Part shown: piece by piece, positions 16,315-26,462 of the stretch
Layout: every line of letters starts with the position of its first letter
How positions within the stretch are numbered: position 1 is the first letter of the stretch
From: CAZBRS01 sp964494475
GTDB lineage: Bacteria; Myxococcota_A; UBA9042; CAZBRS01
Assembly: GCA_964494475.1 (NCBI GenBank)
Contig: CAZBRS010000005.1
Coordinates: 62,001 to 126,000 of the forward strand
Direction: 5' to 3'
DNA: 64,000 nt
Notes under the pieces: generated by a model
Databases searched by the model: none
Told to the model about the DNA's origin: nothing
The model's input: the letters and a program-made list of their open reading frames with translations, nothing else
Made by a program: the position numbers and the translations under genes

Positions 16315-17838
16315 ATGCTGGCCGATCTGCTGCGCCACCTCCGACCTCGGGGCCTGCCGGACCGCTCGGCGTGGGTGCTCCGCCACCCCCCCGGCGCGCG
16401 CTTGCCCGGGCCTCCCCCCCTCGGCGTGCTGCTCGAGGGCTTCCGGCTCGCGCTCGGCCTGTCCGAGCTGGCGCTCTACCGCGCCGAGGCCGAAGCCTGG
16501 GTGCTGGCCGGAGCGAGCAGCGCCGAGGGCCGCCACCTGCGCGAGCGGGTGCCCCGCGCCGAGGGCGTGATGGCGCTGCAGGAGCGCGCCCGGGACGGGC
16601 GCGTCTCGGTGCCGGCCGGCGAGCTCCGCCCCGCCCAGTTGCCCTTCTCGGGAGGCCCCGAGCCCCGCGGGGTGCTGTCGCTCGCGCCCGTCCTCCGCGA
16701 CGGCGCGGCGCGGGCGCTCTGGCTCGTGCTCTCCGACGCGACGCTCCCCGAGCATGCCCCCGCGGCCCTCGACGCCGTATCCGACACCTTGCTCGACCTC
16801 GACGCCCAGGCGCGTCGAATCGCTGGCCTCGAGGCCTGGACCGAGCTCTTGGACGACGTGGTCCGGTTCGGCGAGGAGCTTCGGCCTGTCGAGGCCCCCG
16901 AGCGCGTGGCCGAGCACGTGTCGGGGCTGCTCGAAGGCCTGCTCGGCCCCCACCGGTTGGCCGTGCTCGAACTGGCGGGCGAGCGCGCCGGCGAGGCCCG
17001 CCTGCTGGGCGCGTCGCCCCGCGAGGACTGGCCGGCCACGTGGCCGCTGACCGCGCCCGTGCCGCGCGACGGCTTCTCCGCCGACAGCGGCGCCCTGGCG
17101 CGGGCCCGCGCCGAGGCGCTCTTGCCCGAGGCCGCCGGCGACTGGTTCCGCGGGGCGCAGGGCTGGTTCGTGCTGGGCGTGGCCCCGAGCCCCCTGCTGT
17201 CCGCGGCCTTCGTGGTCGCCACCCCGGCGGGCACGGCCTTCCAGTCGCAGGATCTCTGCTCCATGCTGGCGCTGGCGCTGCGCACGACGGCCGAGCACCT
17301 GCACGAGCTCGTGGTCCTCGACCGGCTGCGCTCCCTGGCCATCGCCGACCACCTGACGGGCGTGCACAACAAGCGCTACTTCGTGGCGCGCCTGGCCGAA
17401 GAGGTGCTGCGCGCCCGGCGCCACGGGCGGCCCTTCGCGCTGGTCATGCTCGATCTCGACCACTTCAAGCGCGTGAACGACACCCACGGCCACGACGCCG
17501 GCGACGCCGTGCTGCGCGAGCTCGGCGCGCTGCTCCGGGCCCTGGCGCGCGGCGACGACGTGCCGGCGCGGTACGGCGGCGAGGAGTTCGCCGTGCTCCT
17601 GCCCGACACCGACCTCCAGGGCGCGCACGCCTTCGCCGAACGCCTCCGCGTCCGCGTCGAGGCCCTCGACGTCATCGTGCGCGGCGTGCGGTTGCCCATC
17701 ACGGCCTCGCTGGGGGTCGCCCTCCACTCCGGGGGCGGCACGTCCGGCGACGACCTGGTGAAGGCGGCCGACGAGGCGCTGTACCGCGCCAAGCAATCGG
17801 GGCGCAACCGCGTCGTCGTGACGGGGGACCCCAGATGA
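16315..17838 (+). CDS. Diguanylate cyclase with GAF-like sensory region
   Basis: 507 residues. Residues 1-335 contain two weak GAF-like segments without membrane spans. The C-terminal GGDEF domain begins at DHLTGVHNKRYF. Its active site is YGGEEFAVLLP, and five residues before it the RGDD motif forms an intact inhibitory I-site. It should make cyclic di-GMP from two GTP in the cytoplasm and be feedback inhibited. It lies between a response regulator and an ArsA-like ATPase, overlapping the latter by 4 bp. No good ribosome site was seen; the start is the first ATG after the regulator gene. Confidence 0.9.
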   Translation: MLADLLRHLRPRGLPDRSAWVLRHPPGARLPGPPPLGVLLEGFRLALGLSELALYRAEAEAWVLAGASSAEGRHLRERVPRAEGVMALQERARDGRVSVPAGELRPAQLPFSGGPEPRGVLSLAPVLRDGAARALWLVLSDATLPEHAPAALDAVSDTLLDLDAQARRIAGLEAWTELLDDVVRFGEELRPVEAPERVAEHVSGLLEGLLGPHRLAVLELAGERAGEARLLGASPREDWPATWPLTAPVPRDGFSADSGALARARAEALLPEAAGDWFRGAQGWFVLGVAPSPLLSAAFVVATPAGTAFQSQDLCSMLALALRTTAEHLHELVVLDRLRSLAIADHLTGVHNKRYFVARLAEEVLRARRHGRPFALVMLDLDHFKRVNDTHGHDAGDAVLRELGALLRALARGDDVPARYGGEEFAVLLPDTDLQGAHAFAERLRVRVEALDVIVRGVRLPITASLGVALHSGGGTSGDDLVKAADEALYRAKQSGRNRVVVTGDPR

Positions 17839-18752
17839 TCGAGACGCTGGCCCGTCCGCTCGTGCTGCTCGAAGGCAAGGGGGGGGTGGGCAAGACCACC
17901 ACGGCCGCCGCCGTGGGCCTGGCGCTGGCCCGCCGGGGCGCCCGCACGCTGGTCGTCGAGTTGGTGCCGAAGGGGCACGTGGCGACCCTCTTCCACCGCG
18001 AGCCCTCCATGAAGGCGCCGGTCGAGGTGGCGCCGCGGCTGTACACCCAGGTGTTCGCCCCCGAGGCCTGCCTCGAGGAGTACGCGCTCCTGAAGCTGCA
18101 CTTCCGCGCGGCCTACAAGCTCATCTTCCAGAACGCAGCCATTCGCGCGCTCACCCGCCTGGTGCCGGCGCTCGACGAGCTGCTGGTCATCGGCAAACTC
18201 GAGCACACCGTGCGCACCGGCGGCTGGGACCACGTGGTCGTCGACGCGCCGGTCACGGGCGAGGGCATCCTCTTGTTCCTGCTGCCGCGCGTGATCACCG
18301 AGGCCGTGGGAGGGGGGCCGCTGCACGACGACGCCGCGCGCATCCGCGAGCTCCTCGAGGACCCGGCCCGCACCGTCATGCACCTCGTGACCCTGGCCGA
18401 GGAGCTGCCGGCCGAGGAGACCGAGGATCTCTACCGCGCCATGCGCGAGCAGGTGGGCATGCCCCTGGGCGCCCTGCTGGTCGACCGCCTGTTCCCCCCG
18501 CGCCTCGAGCCCCGCCAGAACGAGCTGCTCGGCGACCTCGCCCTGCGTAGCCTCGGCGGAGCAGGGCCGAGCCTCGTCGAGGCGCGCGACGTGGTGCGCT
18601 TCATGGCCGCGCGCCGAACACACCAGGAGCGCTACCTCGCGCGCCTGGCGCAGCGCGTGCCGTTGAAGAGGGTCGAGCTCGAGGAGGTGTTCGACGCGCC
18701 CGACGACCTGGGCGTGGTCACAGCGCTCGCCGCGCGCCTGGGAAACGGCTGA
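17835..18752 (+). CDS. ArsA/GET3-like ATPase
   Basis: 305 residues. The deviant Walker A GKGGVGKTTTA is near residue 14, and VVDAPVTGEG is the switch-like motif that in ArsA carries the TGHTLR-type region. There is only one ATPase half, without the arsenite cysteines, so it is unlikely to be an arsenite pump. Bacterial single-domain relatives have unclear roles in protein targeting or polar organisation. It is translationally coupled to the diguanylate cyclase (ATGA at 17835-17838), which points to a c-di-GMP-linked function. Confidence 0.85.
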   Translation: MIETLARPLVLLEGKGGVGKTTTAAAVGLALARRGARTLVVELVPKGHVATLFHREPSMKAPVEVAPRLYTQVFAPEACLEEYALLKLHFRAAYKLIFQNAAIRALTRLVPALDELLVIGKLEHTVRTGGWDHVVVDAPVTGEGILLFLLPRVITEAVGGGPLHDDAARIRELLEDPARTVMHLVTLAEELPAEETEDLYRAMREQVGMPLGALLVDRLFPPRLEPRQNELLGDLALRSLGGAGPSLVEARDVVRFMAARRTHQERYLARLAQRVPLKRVELEEVFDAPDDLGVVTALAARLGNG

Positions 18753-18758
18753 GCGTCA

Positions 18759-19799
18759 TCACGGAACCATGAGGTGCCGCTCAATCTCCTTCTGGAGCGC
18801 CGCCTTGGGGCGCGCGCCCACCAGCCGGTCGACCTCCTGGCCGTTCCGGAACACGATCAGCGTGGGGATCGACGACACGTGATAGCGCGCGGCGGTCTGC
18901 TGCGCCGCCTCGGTGTCGAGCTTGGCGAAGGCCACCTTGCCCTGCATCTCGCCGGCGAGCTGCGACACGACGGGCGCCACCATGCGGCACGGTCCGCACC
19001 ACTCGGCCCAGAAGTCGACCACCAGCAGCGGATACTTGGCGAGGGCGTCGTCGAAGGTCTCGTCGCCCACCTCGACCGGCTTGGCCGGGGCGTCGACGAA
19101 GGTGGTCTTCGCGGCGCGCAGGGCCTGCTCGACGGCGGCGATCGAGGCCGGGTCCGACACGCCCTTCAGGAGGGCCTGGCGCACGATCTTCGCCTCGGGC
19201 TGGGCGCCCACGGTGACGGTCGAGAGATCCTCGTTGACGAGCTGCTGGGGCACCGACGACACGCGGTACTTCTTCGAGAGCTCGAGGTTCTCCTGGGCTT
19301 CGACGGCGATGGAGCGCACGAGCCCCGGGCGCTCGACGGCCAGTTGGTGGTTCAGCTTCACCGAGCGCGGGCAGTAGGGGCAGGTCGGGGTCACGAACGA
19401 GTAGAGGCGCACGGGACGGTCAATCAGCGCGAGCAGCTCGCGGCTCTCGTCGCCGAGGCCGCTCAGGCCCGACGACACGAGGCCCAGCGTCTCGAGGAAG
19501 CCCTCGGCCTCGAGGCCGAGCGGCGCGCCCCAGTACTCGACGCGGTAGCCGAGCTCCCGGCCGACCAGCAGCGTGGGCGAGGCCTCGACGCCCAGCGCGC
19601 GCGCGTCGTCGTCGAGCGGCTTCTCGCTCCAGGTCACGCGCCCGTCGAGGGCCGCGAGCTCGGTCAGGAGCTCCCGCGAGAAGCCGACGGTCTCGGCGTT
19701 CTCGGCGCCGGCGTAGAGCTCGACGTGCACGGGCCGGGACAGCGTCCGCTCGAACAATTCCTTCACGACGCCGCGGCTGCGATCGTCCAACAGGGCCAT
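18759..19799 (-). CDS. Glutaredoxin-like PDO fused to thioredoxin (triple thioredoxin-fold protein)
   Basis: 346 residues from ATG 19799, with GGAGG 5 bp upstream. The first fold (1-110) lacks a CxxC. The second has the active site CPYC (VTPTCPYCPRS), together giving the PDO/glutaredoxin-like protein layout. The third (about 245-346) is a canonical thioredoxin: DFWAEWCGPCRMVAPVV with a cis-Pro in SIPTLIVF. It lacks a signal peptide, so it is cytoplasmic, probably reducing disulfides or peroxides with an internal electron relay. Its leader contains a perfect 16-bp palindrome, so regulation by a dimeric repressor is likely. Confidence 0.85.
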   Translation of the reverse strand: MALLDDRSRGVVKELFERTLSRPVHVELYAGAENAETVGFSRELLTELAALDGRVTWSEKPLDDDARALGVEASPTLLVGRELGYRVEYWGAPLGLEAEGFLETLGLVSSGLSGLGDESRELLALIDRPVRLYSFVTPTCPYCPRSVKLNHQLAVERPGLVRSIAVEAQENLELSKKYRVSSVPQQLVNEDLSTVTVGAQPEAKIVRQALLKGVSDPASIAAVEQALRAAKTTFVDAPAKPVEVGDETFDDALAKYPLLVVDFWAEWCGPCRMVAPVVSQLAGEMQGKVAFAKLDTEAAQQTAARYHVSSIPTLIVFRNGQEVDRLVGARPKAALQKEIERHLMVP

Positions 19800-19813
19800 C
19801 TCGTCCTCCATCC

Positions 19814-19829
19814 ATGAGCATATGCTCAT
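19814..19829. promoter_or_regulatory. Perfect 16-bp palindrome, probable operator
   Basis: ATGAGCATATGCTCAT reads the same on both strands and lies between the promoter and ribosome site of the triple-thioredoxin gene. The form (TGAGCATATGCTCA) resembles operators of ArsR-family dimeric repressors; this family link is an inference. Confidence 0.6.
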
Positions 19830-19842
19830 CAATTCAAACAAG

Positions 19843-19870
19843 AAGGTAAGGCGGCCTGGCGGCACGTCAA
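19843..19870 (-). promoter_or_regulatory. Promoter of the triple-thioredoxin gene
   Basis: Minus strand: TTGACG (19870-19865), 16-bp spacer, TACCTT (19848-19843). The palindrome begins about 14 bp downstream. Confidence 0.5.
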
Positions 19871-19877
19871 GGGCCCC

Positions 19878-19907
19878 TTGACGCCACCGGTCGAACATCA
19901 CTACATT
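19878..19907 (+). promoter_or_regulatory. Promoter of the cohesin-like lipoprotein operon
   Basis: TTGACG (19878-19883), 18 bp, TACATT (19902-19907). Its -35 and the opposite-strand -35 form the two arms of a 9-bp inverted repeat (19865-19883). Confidence 0.5.
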
Positions 19908-19934
19908 GCCCCCTCTGGCTTCGGAGGTCGCTCG

Positions 19935-20651
19935 ATGATCCGTTCCCTCCTCGCCTGGACGTTGACCATCGCCCTGCTGGCGGCCTGCTCGGGGTCGGGG
20001 GACAGCGTCCCCGACGACACGAGCGCCCCCGACGCGGCCGTCGACGCCACCGATGCGGTCGCCGACACCGCTCCCGACGCGCTCGGCAAGGACGAGAGCT
20101 CGCCCGACACACCCGACGCCGCGCCCGACGTGCCGCCGGTGACGTCCTGGCGGGTCGCCGCCGACGGCACCGAACCCGCCACCGAGGCCTGGGTGCGCGT
20201 GACCCTGGGCGCGGTCGACGAGCACGAGGGCTTCTGCACCCTGCGGCTCGAGGTCGGCGCCTTCGAGAGCCTGCTCGGGCTGTCGTTTCATCTGGGGTTC
20301 GACCCGGCGCTGGCCGAACTCACCGACCTGACGCGCGTCTACGAACCGCCGACCACGGGCTCCACCGGGTGGGCCCTGCTGGCCCGCGCCGAGCCGGGGG
20401 CCGTGCTGGGCGGATTGGCAGCCATGCGCCGCGGCGACACGATGTTCGGGGGCAGCAGCGGGCTGCTGAGCGGCTCGCTGGAGGCCGACACGGTGCTCTA
20501 CGAGGTCCGGTTGAAGCTGCTGGCCCCAGGCACCCTCGCGCTGTCGCTCGACTTCCCCGACACGGTGGCGGTCGCGCCCGACTGGACCACCCCGCCCCTC
20601 GAACGCCTCGGCCTCACGCTCACGGTGACGAAGGAGGTGGCCCATGAGTAG
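19935..20651 (+). CDS. Lipoprotein with cohesin-like domain
   Basis: 238 residues from ATG 19935, with GGAGG upstream. The signal peptide ends LLAAC. An Asp/Ala/Pro-rich linker (about 25-75) precedes a domain of about 150 residues that fits the cohesin pattern: LGLSFHLGFDPALAEL near the start and ADTVLYEVRLKLLAPG near the end. Cohesins bind dockerins with Ca-dependent high affinity. The next gene, overlapping by 8 bp, encodes a metallopeptidase ending in dockerin-like repeats. The simplest reading is a membrane anchor for that enzyme. Confidence 0.7.
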   Translation: MIRSLLAWTLTIALLAACSGSGDSVPDDTSAPDAAVDATDAVADTAPDALGKDESSPDTPDAAPDVPPVTSWRVAADGTEPATEAWVRVTLGAVDEHEGFCTLRLEVGAFESLLGLSFHLGFDPALAELTDLTRVYEPPTTGSTGWALLARAEPGAVLGGLAAMRRGDTMFGGSSGLLSGSLEADTVLYEVRLKLLAPGTLALSLDFPDTVAVAPDWTTPPLERLGLTLTVTKEVAHE

Positions 20652-22562
20652 GCTCCTCCTCGTCCTCGTGCTCCTCGGCGCAGAGGCCGCGCTGGCCCCG
20701 AGCGCCACGGGCCTGCCGACCCTGTCCGCCCCGCTCGAGCCCGGCCTGGCTGCCCTCCTGCGCGCCAAGGCCAGCGAACCGCCGCCCGGCGTGACGCACG
20801 GCGCGCTCGGCTCCGGGGGGCTCGCCGCCTCCGGCGCGTCCACCCTCTACGACAACGGCCCCCAGGGCCTCTACGACCTGGAGCGCCTCGACCTCGACGT
20901 GTTCGTGAAGCCGGGCGAGAACGACCTGACCGTCTTCAGCACCCTCACCCTGACCAGCCTCCAGGAGGGCCTCGACAAGATCGAGCTCGCCTACCTGCTG
21001 CCCCCCGTCCTGTGGGTGCGGCTGCCCGACGACACGCCCCTCGAGAACACCCCCACGGGCAGCGGCCTGTTCACCGTGGTGCCCGATCACCTGCTGGCCA
21101 AGGGCGAGTCCTGGACCTTCCGCATGGCCGCCACGGGCTCGATCGACTGCAGCGGCAGCATGGTGGCCGCCTGCGAGTTCGCCGAGCCCATCACGTACCT
21201 GACGCACGCCGGGTACTTCCCGCGCAACGTGAACGCCTCGGACCCGGTGGTGGGCACGCTGCGCCTGGCCGTGCCCCCCGAGTACTCCGCGGCGGCCACC
21301 GGCACGCTGGTCTCCATCACCGACGAGGGCGGGGCCCGCGTCTTCACCTGGGACCACACGGTGCCCACCGACTTCTTCAGCTTCGGCGTGGCGCCGTACC
21401 AGGTCGTGGCCGACGACCCCTCGGGCTTCCCCATCACCGTGTGGAGCCTGCCCGAGCACCAGTCCGGCGCCGCCGACATGATCCCCATCGCCGACCAGGT
21501 GCTCGCGCTCTACGGGCAGCGCTACGCCCCCTACCCCTGGTCCAAGCTCGACGTGGTCGAGATCGGCAACAGCTTCGGCGGCGGCTACGGGCCCCTCTCG
21601 AGCATCTTCATGCTGAGCTGGGTCTTCCAGATGCCCGCCGATCACCCGGCCGGCGCGTTCGTCTCCGAGCTCGTCTCGCACGAGCTCGGGCACCAGTGGT
21701 GGGGCAACCTGGTGAGCATCTGGTCCCCCGACTCGATCTGGCTCTCGGAGGGCTTCGCCGAGTTCTCGAGCTGCCTGTTCGACGAGGTCACCGAGGGTCG
21801 CCGCGGCCAGTTCGTGCGCAACGGGCTCATCTACCAGTACCAGGTGCCCCAGGCCGCCGACAAGCCCATCACCCACTACCAGGTGTACATGTCCGAGTAC
21901 TACCAGCCCATCATGTACCAGAAGGGCTCGTTCATCCTCGACATGCTGCGCTTCGAGCTCGGCGACGACACCTTCTTCGCGGCCATGCAGCACTTCGTCG
22001 CGAACTTCGGCTACGCCTTCGCGCACGTCTCGGACTTCGCGGCCGCGGTCGAGGAGTCGAGCGGCCAGGACCTCGGCTGGTTCTGGGACCAGTGGCTCTA
22101 CGGGCACGGCCACCCGGGCTTCGTGGTGTCGGCCACCCGCACGACGGAGGGCGTCACGCTGCGCCTGGAGCAGACCCAGACCGAGCAGACCTTCACCATG
22201 CGTCTGCCCGTGCGCGTGCTCACCGCCGGCGCCGAGGCCCAGCTCTCGAGCGTCTCGGTCGACGGCGCCAGCGTCGAGGCCGACGTGTCCTTCACGGGCG
22301 AGCCGCTGCTGGTCTCGATCGACCCCGACCGCCGCCAACTGCGCCGCCTGGCGCTCGCGAACCCCGCCGACGCCAACCTCGACGGGAGCGTCAACGGCCT
22401 CGACGTGATCCGCTTTGCCTCGGGGATGCAGCGGAACCTGGTGCACGGCACCGACCAGGGCGACTACTTCTACCCCAACGCGAACTACCCGGACTTCCTC
22501 GATCTGGCCTTCGACGGCAAGGTCGACCAGGCCGACTGGGAGCTGTTCGCGGCGGCGTTCGT
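20644..22562 (+). CDS. M1-family metallopeptidase with C-terminal dockerin-like repeats (3' end in gap)
   Basis: 639 residues visible before the N gap. A signal peptide is followed by an M1-type N-terminal beta domain. The gluzincin site is HELGHQWWGN with the third ligand Glu in WLSEGFAEF, as in aminopeptidase N relatives. The usual GAMEN exopeptidase motif is replaced by FGGGYGPLSS, so substrate handling may differ. After a small domain comes DANLDGSVNGLDVIRF and later a second loop (AFDGKVDQADW), the calcium-binding pattern of dockerin type I. The protein is secreted and may dock on the preceding cohesin-like lipoprotein. The end is lost in the gap, probably only a few codons. Confidence 0.85.
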
Positions 22563-22662
22563 NNNNNNNNNNNNNNNNNNNNNNNNNNNNNNNNNNNNNN
22601 NNNNNNNNNNNNNNNNNNNNNNNNNNNNNNNNNNNNNNNNNNNNNNNNNNNNNNNNNNNNNN
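22563..22662. other. Assembly gap (100 N)
   Basis: Exactly 100 Ns, a conventional placeholder of unknown true length. It separates the convergent ends of the metallopeptidase and the kinase gene. The sequences on its two sides show no shared end, unlike the second gap. Confidence 0.99.
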
Positions 22663-24364
<1,702 letters not shown>

Positions 24365-24432
24365 GGCCCCTGTTGTAGCCCGGAAGCAGGTGTCGCGCAA
24401 GAATTCCGGAGGGTGCCTGCCAGGCCGTCGGC

Positions 24433-24461
24433 TTGACACGCCGCCGCTGCCGGAGGATCAT
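24433..24461 (+). promoter_or_regulatory. Promoter of the PEGA/TPR protein gene
   Basis: Perfect -35 TTGACA (24433-24438), 17 bp, GATCAT (24456-24461), 31 bp before the ATG. Confidence 0.55.
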
Positions 24462-24492
24462 CATCGTCGCCAAAGCACACAGGAAGCGGCGC

Positions 24493-25707
24493 ATGGTCGA
24501 TCGAGCGAGGTGGTGGACGGGGCTCGTCGTGCTCCTGCTGGCGGGAGCCGCGCTGGCCGGACCCAAGGAAGACGCCCGCAAGCTGAACGACGAGGGCACC
24601 GAGCTCTTGAAGTCGAACGACTATCGGGGCGCGCGCACGAAGTTCGAGGGCGCGTACGCGATCTTCCAGCACGAGGTCATCGCGCTCAACGTGGCGCTCA
24701 CCAGCCTGCACCTCGAGGAGTACGAGACGGCCTTCGAGTGGCTGTGGAAGCTCGACCAGGCCTCGCTGAAAGAGGATCTGAAGGCCAAGTACGCCAAGAT
24801 CCACGACGTCGCGAAGCAGCAGTTGGGCGCCACGCGCGGCATCTTGCTCCTCGAGAACCTGCCGAAGGAGGCCCTGATCTTCGTCGACGGCCAGCGCAGC
24901 CCGGCGCTCGGGGCCAAGCAGCCGCGCAAGTGGCTGGAGGCCGGAGACCACTCCGTGGTGGTCATCAGCGAGGGGCGGCACGCCCAGCTCGACGTGACCA
25001 TCACCAAGGGCCTCGAGAACCCGGTCGAGGTGCGCTTCGCGGGCGGGTTGGCGGGCACCGTGCTGGTCGAGTGCCGCGAGCCCGGCGCGCTGGTGTTCGT
25101 GAACGGACGCAACTACGGCGAGGTGCGCCCCGAGGGGCTGACGCTCGGCCCCGGCGCCTACGCGCTGGCGGTGCGGAAGGACGGCTTCAAGGAGTTCGCG
25201 ACCAAGGTCACGGTGGCCTCCGGCGAGACCGCGCGCGTGAACGCTCGGCTCGAGAAGGCGCCGGCCGTCGTGGTCACCCCGTTGGCCGAGACGAAGCCGG
25301 GCGAGGCGGCGGCTCCGGTGGTCGCCTCCCGGGGCGCTTCGAAGGGACTGGGGATGCCCGGCCTCTGGTCGTGGGTGACCATGGGCACGGGCGCCGCGCT
25401 CGTGATCGGCGGCGGCGTGATGCACGGCCTGGTCGTGAAGGACGCCAACGACTTGAACAGCCAGGTCAACGACGGCACGATCAACAGCGCCACGTACGCC
25501 TCCGAGTTCCAATCGAAGGTGACCGACAAGGGCCCCGCCATCTACGCCCTCTATGGCGTGGGCGGCGCGGCCGTGGCCACCGGGCTCGCCCTCTGGCTGG
25601 CCGGCGTGCCGGGCTTCACCACGGCCACGTCGGGCCCGTCGGCCCAGATCCTGCCGATGCTCCTGCCCGGCGGGGCCGGGGCGGGCGTGGTCGTCACGGG
25701 CTTCTGA
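24493..25707 (+). CDS. PEGA-domain envelope protein with helical N-terminus and C-terminal membrane hairpin
   Basis: 404 residues from ATG 24493, with AGGAAG upstream. The signal peptide ends ALAG. A TPR-like helical part (LNDEGTELLKSNDYRGA) leads to two PEGA-like beta units (ALIFVDGQRSPALG and ALVFVNGRNYGEV). The C-terminus has two hydrophobic segments separated by about 60 polar residues (DANDLNSQVND). This architecture recurs at 50114-51493, so the two are probably paralogues. PEGA proteins are surface or envelope proteins of unknown biochemical role. It is divergent from the kinase gene. Confidence 0.75.
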   Translation: MVDRARWWTGLVVLLLAGAALAGPKEDARKLNDEGTELLKSNDYRGARTKFEGAYAIFQHEVIALNVALTSLHLEEYETAFEWLWKLDQASLKEDLKAKYAKIHDVAKQQLGATRGILLLENLPKEALIFVDGQRSPALGAKQPRKWLEAGDHSVVVISEGRHAQLDVTITKGLENPVEVRFAGGLAGTVLVECREPGALVFVNGRNYGEVRPEGLTLGPGAYALAVRKDGFKEFATKVTVASGETARVNARLEKAPAVVVTPLAETKPGEAAAPVVASRGASKGLGMPGLWSWVTMGTGAALVIGGGVMHGLVVKDANDLNSQVNDGTINSATYASEFQSKVTDKGPAIYALYGVGGAAVATGLALWLAGVPGFTTATSGPSAQILPMLLPGGAGAGVVVTGF

Positions 25708-25721
25708 GCCGCCACCCCCCC

Positions 25722-26462
25722 ATGGCCCCCCTGCTGGTCGCGGAGCACCTGTCCCGCTCCTATCGATCGATGCTCTCGCTCGGCGACGTGGCCCGGCTGC
25801 GCTTCCGCCGCCCCGTGGTCCCGGCCCTGGCCGACGCCTCCTTCGGCCTCGACGAGGGGGAGTTGCTGGGGCTCGTGGGCCCGAACGGCGCAGGAAAGTC
25901 CACGCTGCTGCGCCTCGCGGCGGGCCTGCTGCTGCCGACGGCGGGGCGCCTGACCGTGGCCGGTCACGAGCCCTACGCGGCCGACCCGACGGGGCGACGC
26001 GCGGTGGGGGCCGTGTTCTCCGACACCCGCAGCTTCTTCTGGCGCCTCTCGGGCCGCGAGAACCTGCGCTTCTTCGCCACCTTGCAGGGCCTCCGCGCCG
26101 ACCGGGAGCGGCGCGTCGCCGAGGTGCTGACGCTGGTGGGGCTCTCCGAGGCCGCCGACCGCCGCTTCTTCGAATACTCCACGGGCATGCGCCAGCGCCT
26201 CTCCATCGCGCGCGCGCTGGCCCATCGGCCGCGGCTCCTGCTTCTCGACGAGGTGACCGAGGGGCTCGACCGCGACTTCGTGCCGCAGCTCCTCGCGCTG
26301 CTCGACCGCCTGCGCGCCGACGACGGGGTGGCCATCCTGTACGCCACGCACCACGACGACGAGCTGCGCGGCCGGGCGGGTCGCGTGGTGCGCCTGGCGG
26401 CCGGAGAGGCCGCGCGCGTCCTGACCGGCGCCGCGTGGCAGGCTGACGGGGGGCCCGCATGA
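25722..26462 (+). CDS. ABC transporter ATP-binding protein (ABC-2/NatA type)
   Basis: 246 residues. Walker A is GPNGAGKST. The signature motif is degenerate (FEYSTGMRQRLSIARAL). Walker B is LLLLDEVTEGLD, with a His switch in ATHH. The YSTGMRQRL form is typical of drug or polysaccharide ABC-2 exporters. It overlaps the permease gene by 4 bp (ATGA), so the two form a half-transporter pair. Substrate unknown. Confidence 0.92.
   Translation: MAPLLVAEHLSRSYRSMLSLGDVARLRFRRPVVPALADASFGLDEGELLGLVGPNGAGKSTLLRLAAGLLLPTAGRLTVAGHEPYAADPTGRRAVGAVFSDTRSFFWRLSGRENLRFFATLQGLRADRERRVAEVLTLVGLSEAADRRFFEYSTGMRQRLSIARALAHRPRLLLLDEVTEGLDRDFVPQLLALLDRLRADDGVAILYATHHDDELRGRAGRVVRLAAGEAARVLTGAAWQADGGPA

Noticed and set aside
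22563..22662. First N gap as another false join
   Set aside because: The bases on its two sides share no overlap, so real sequence is probably missing.
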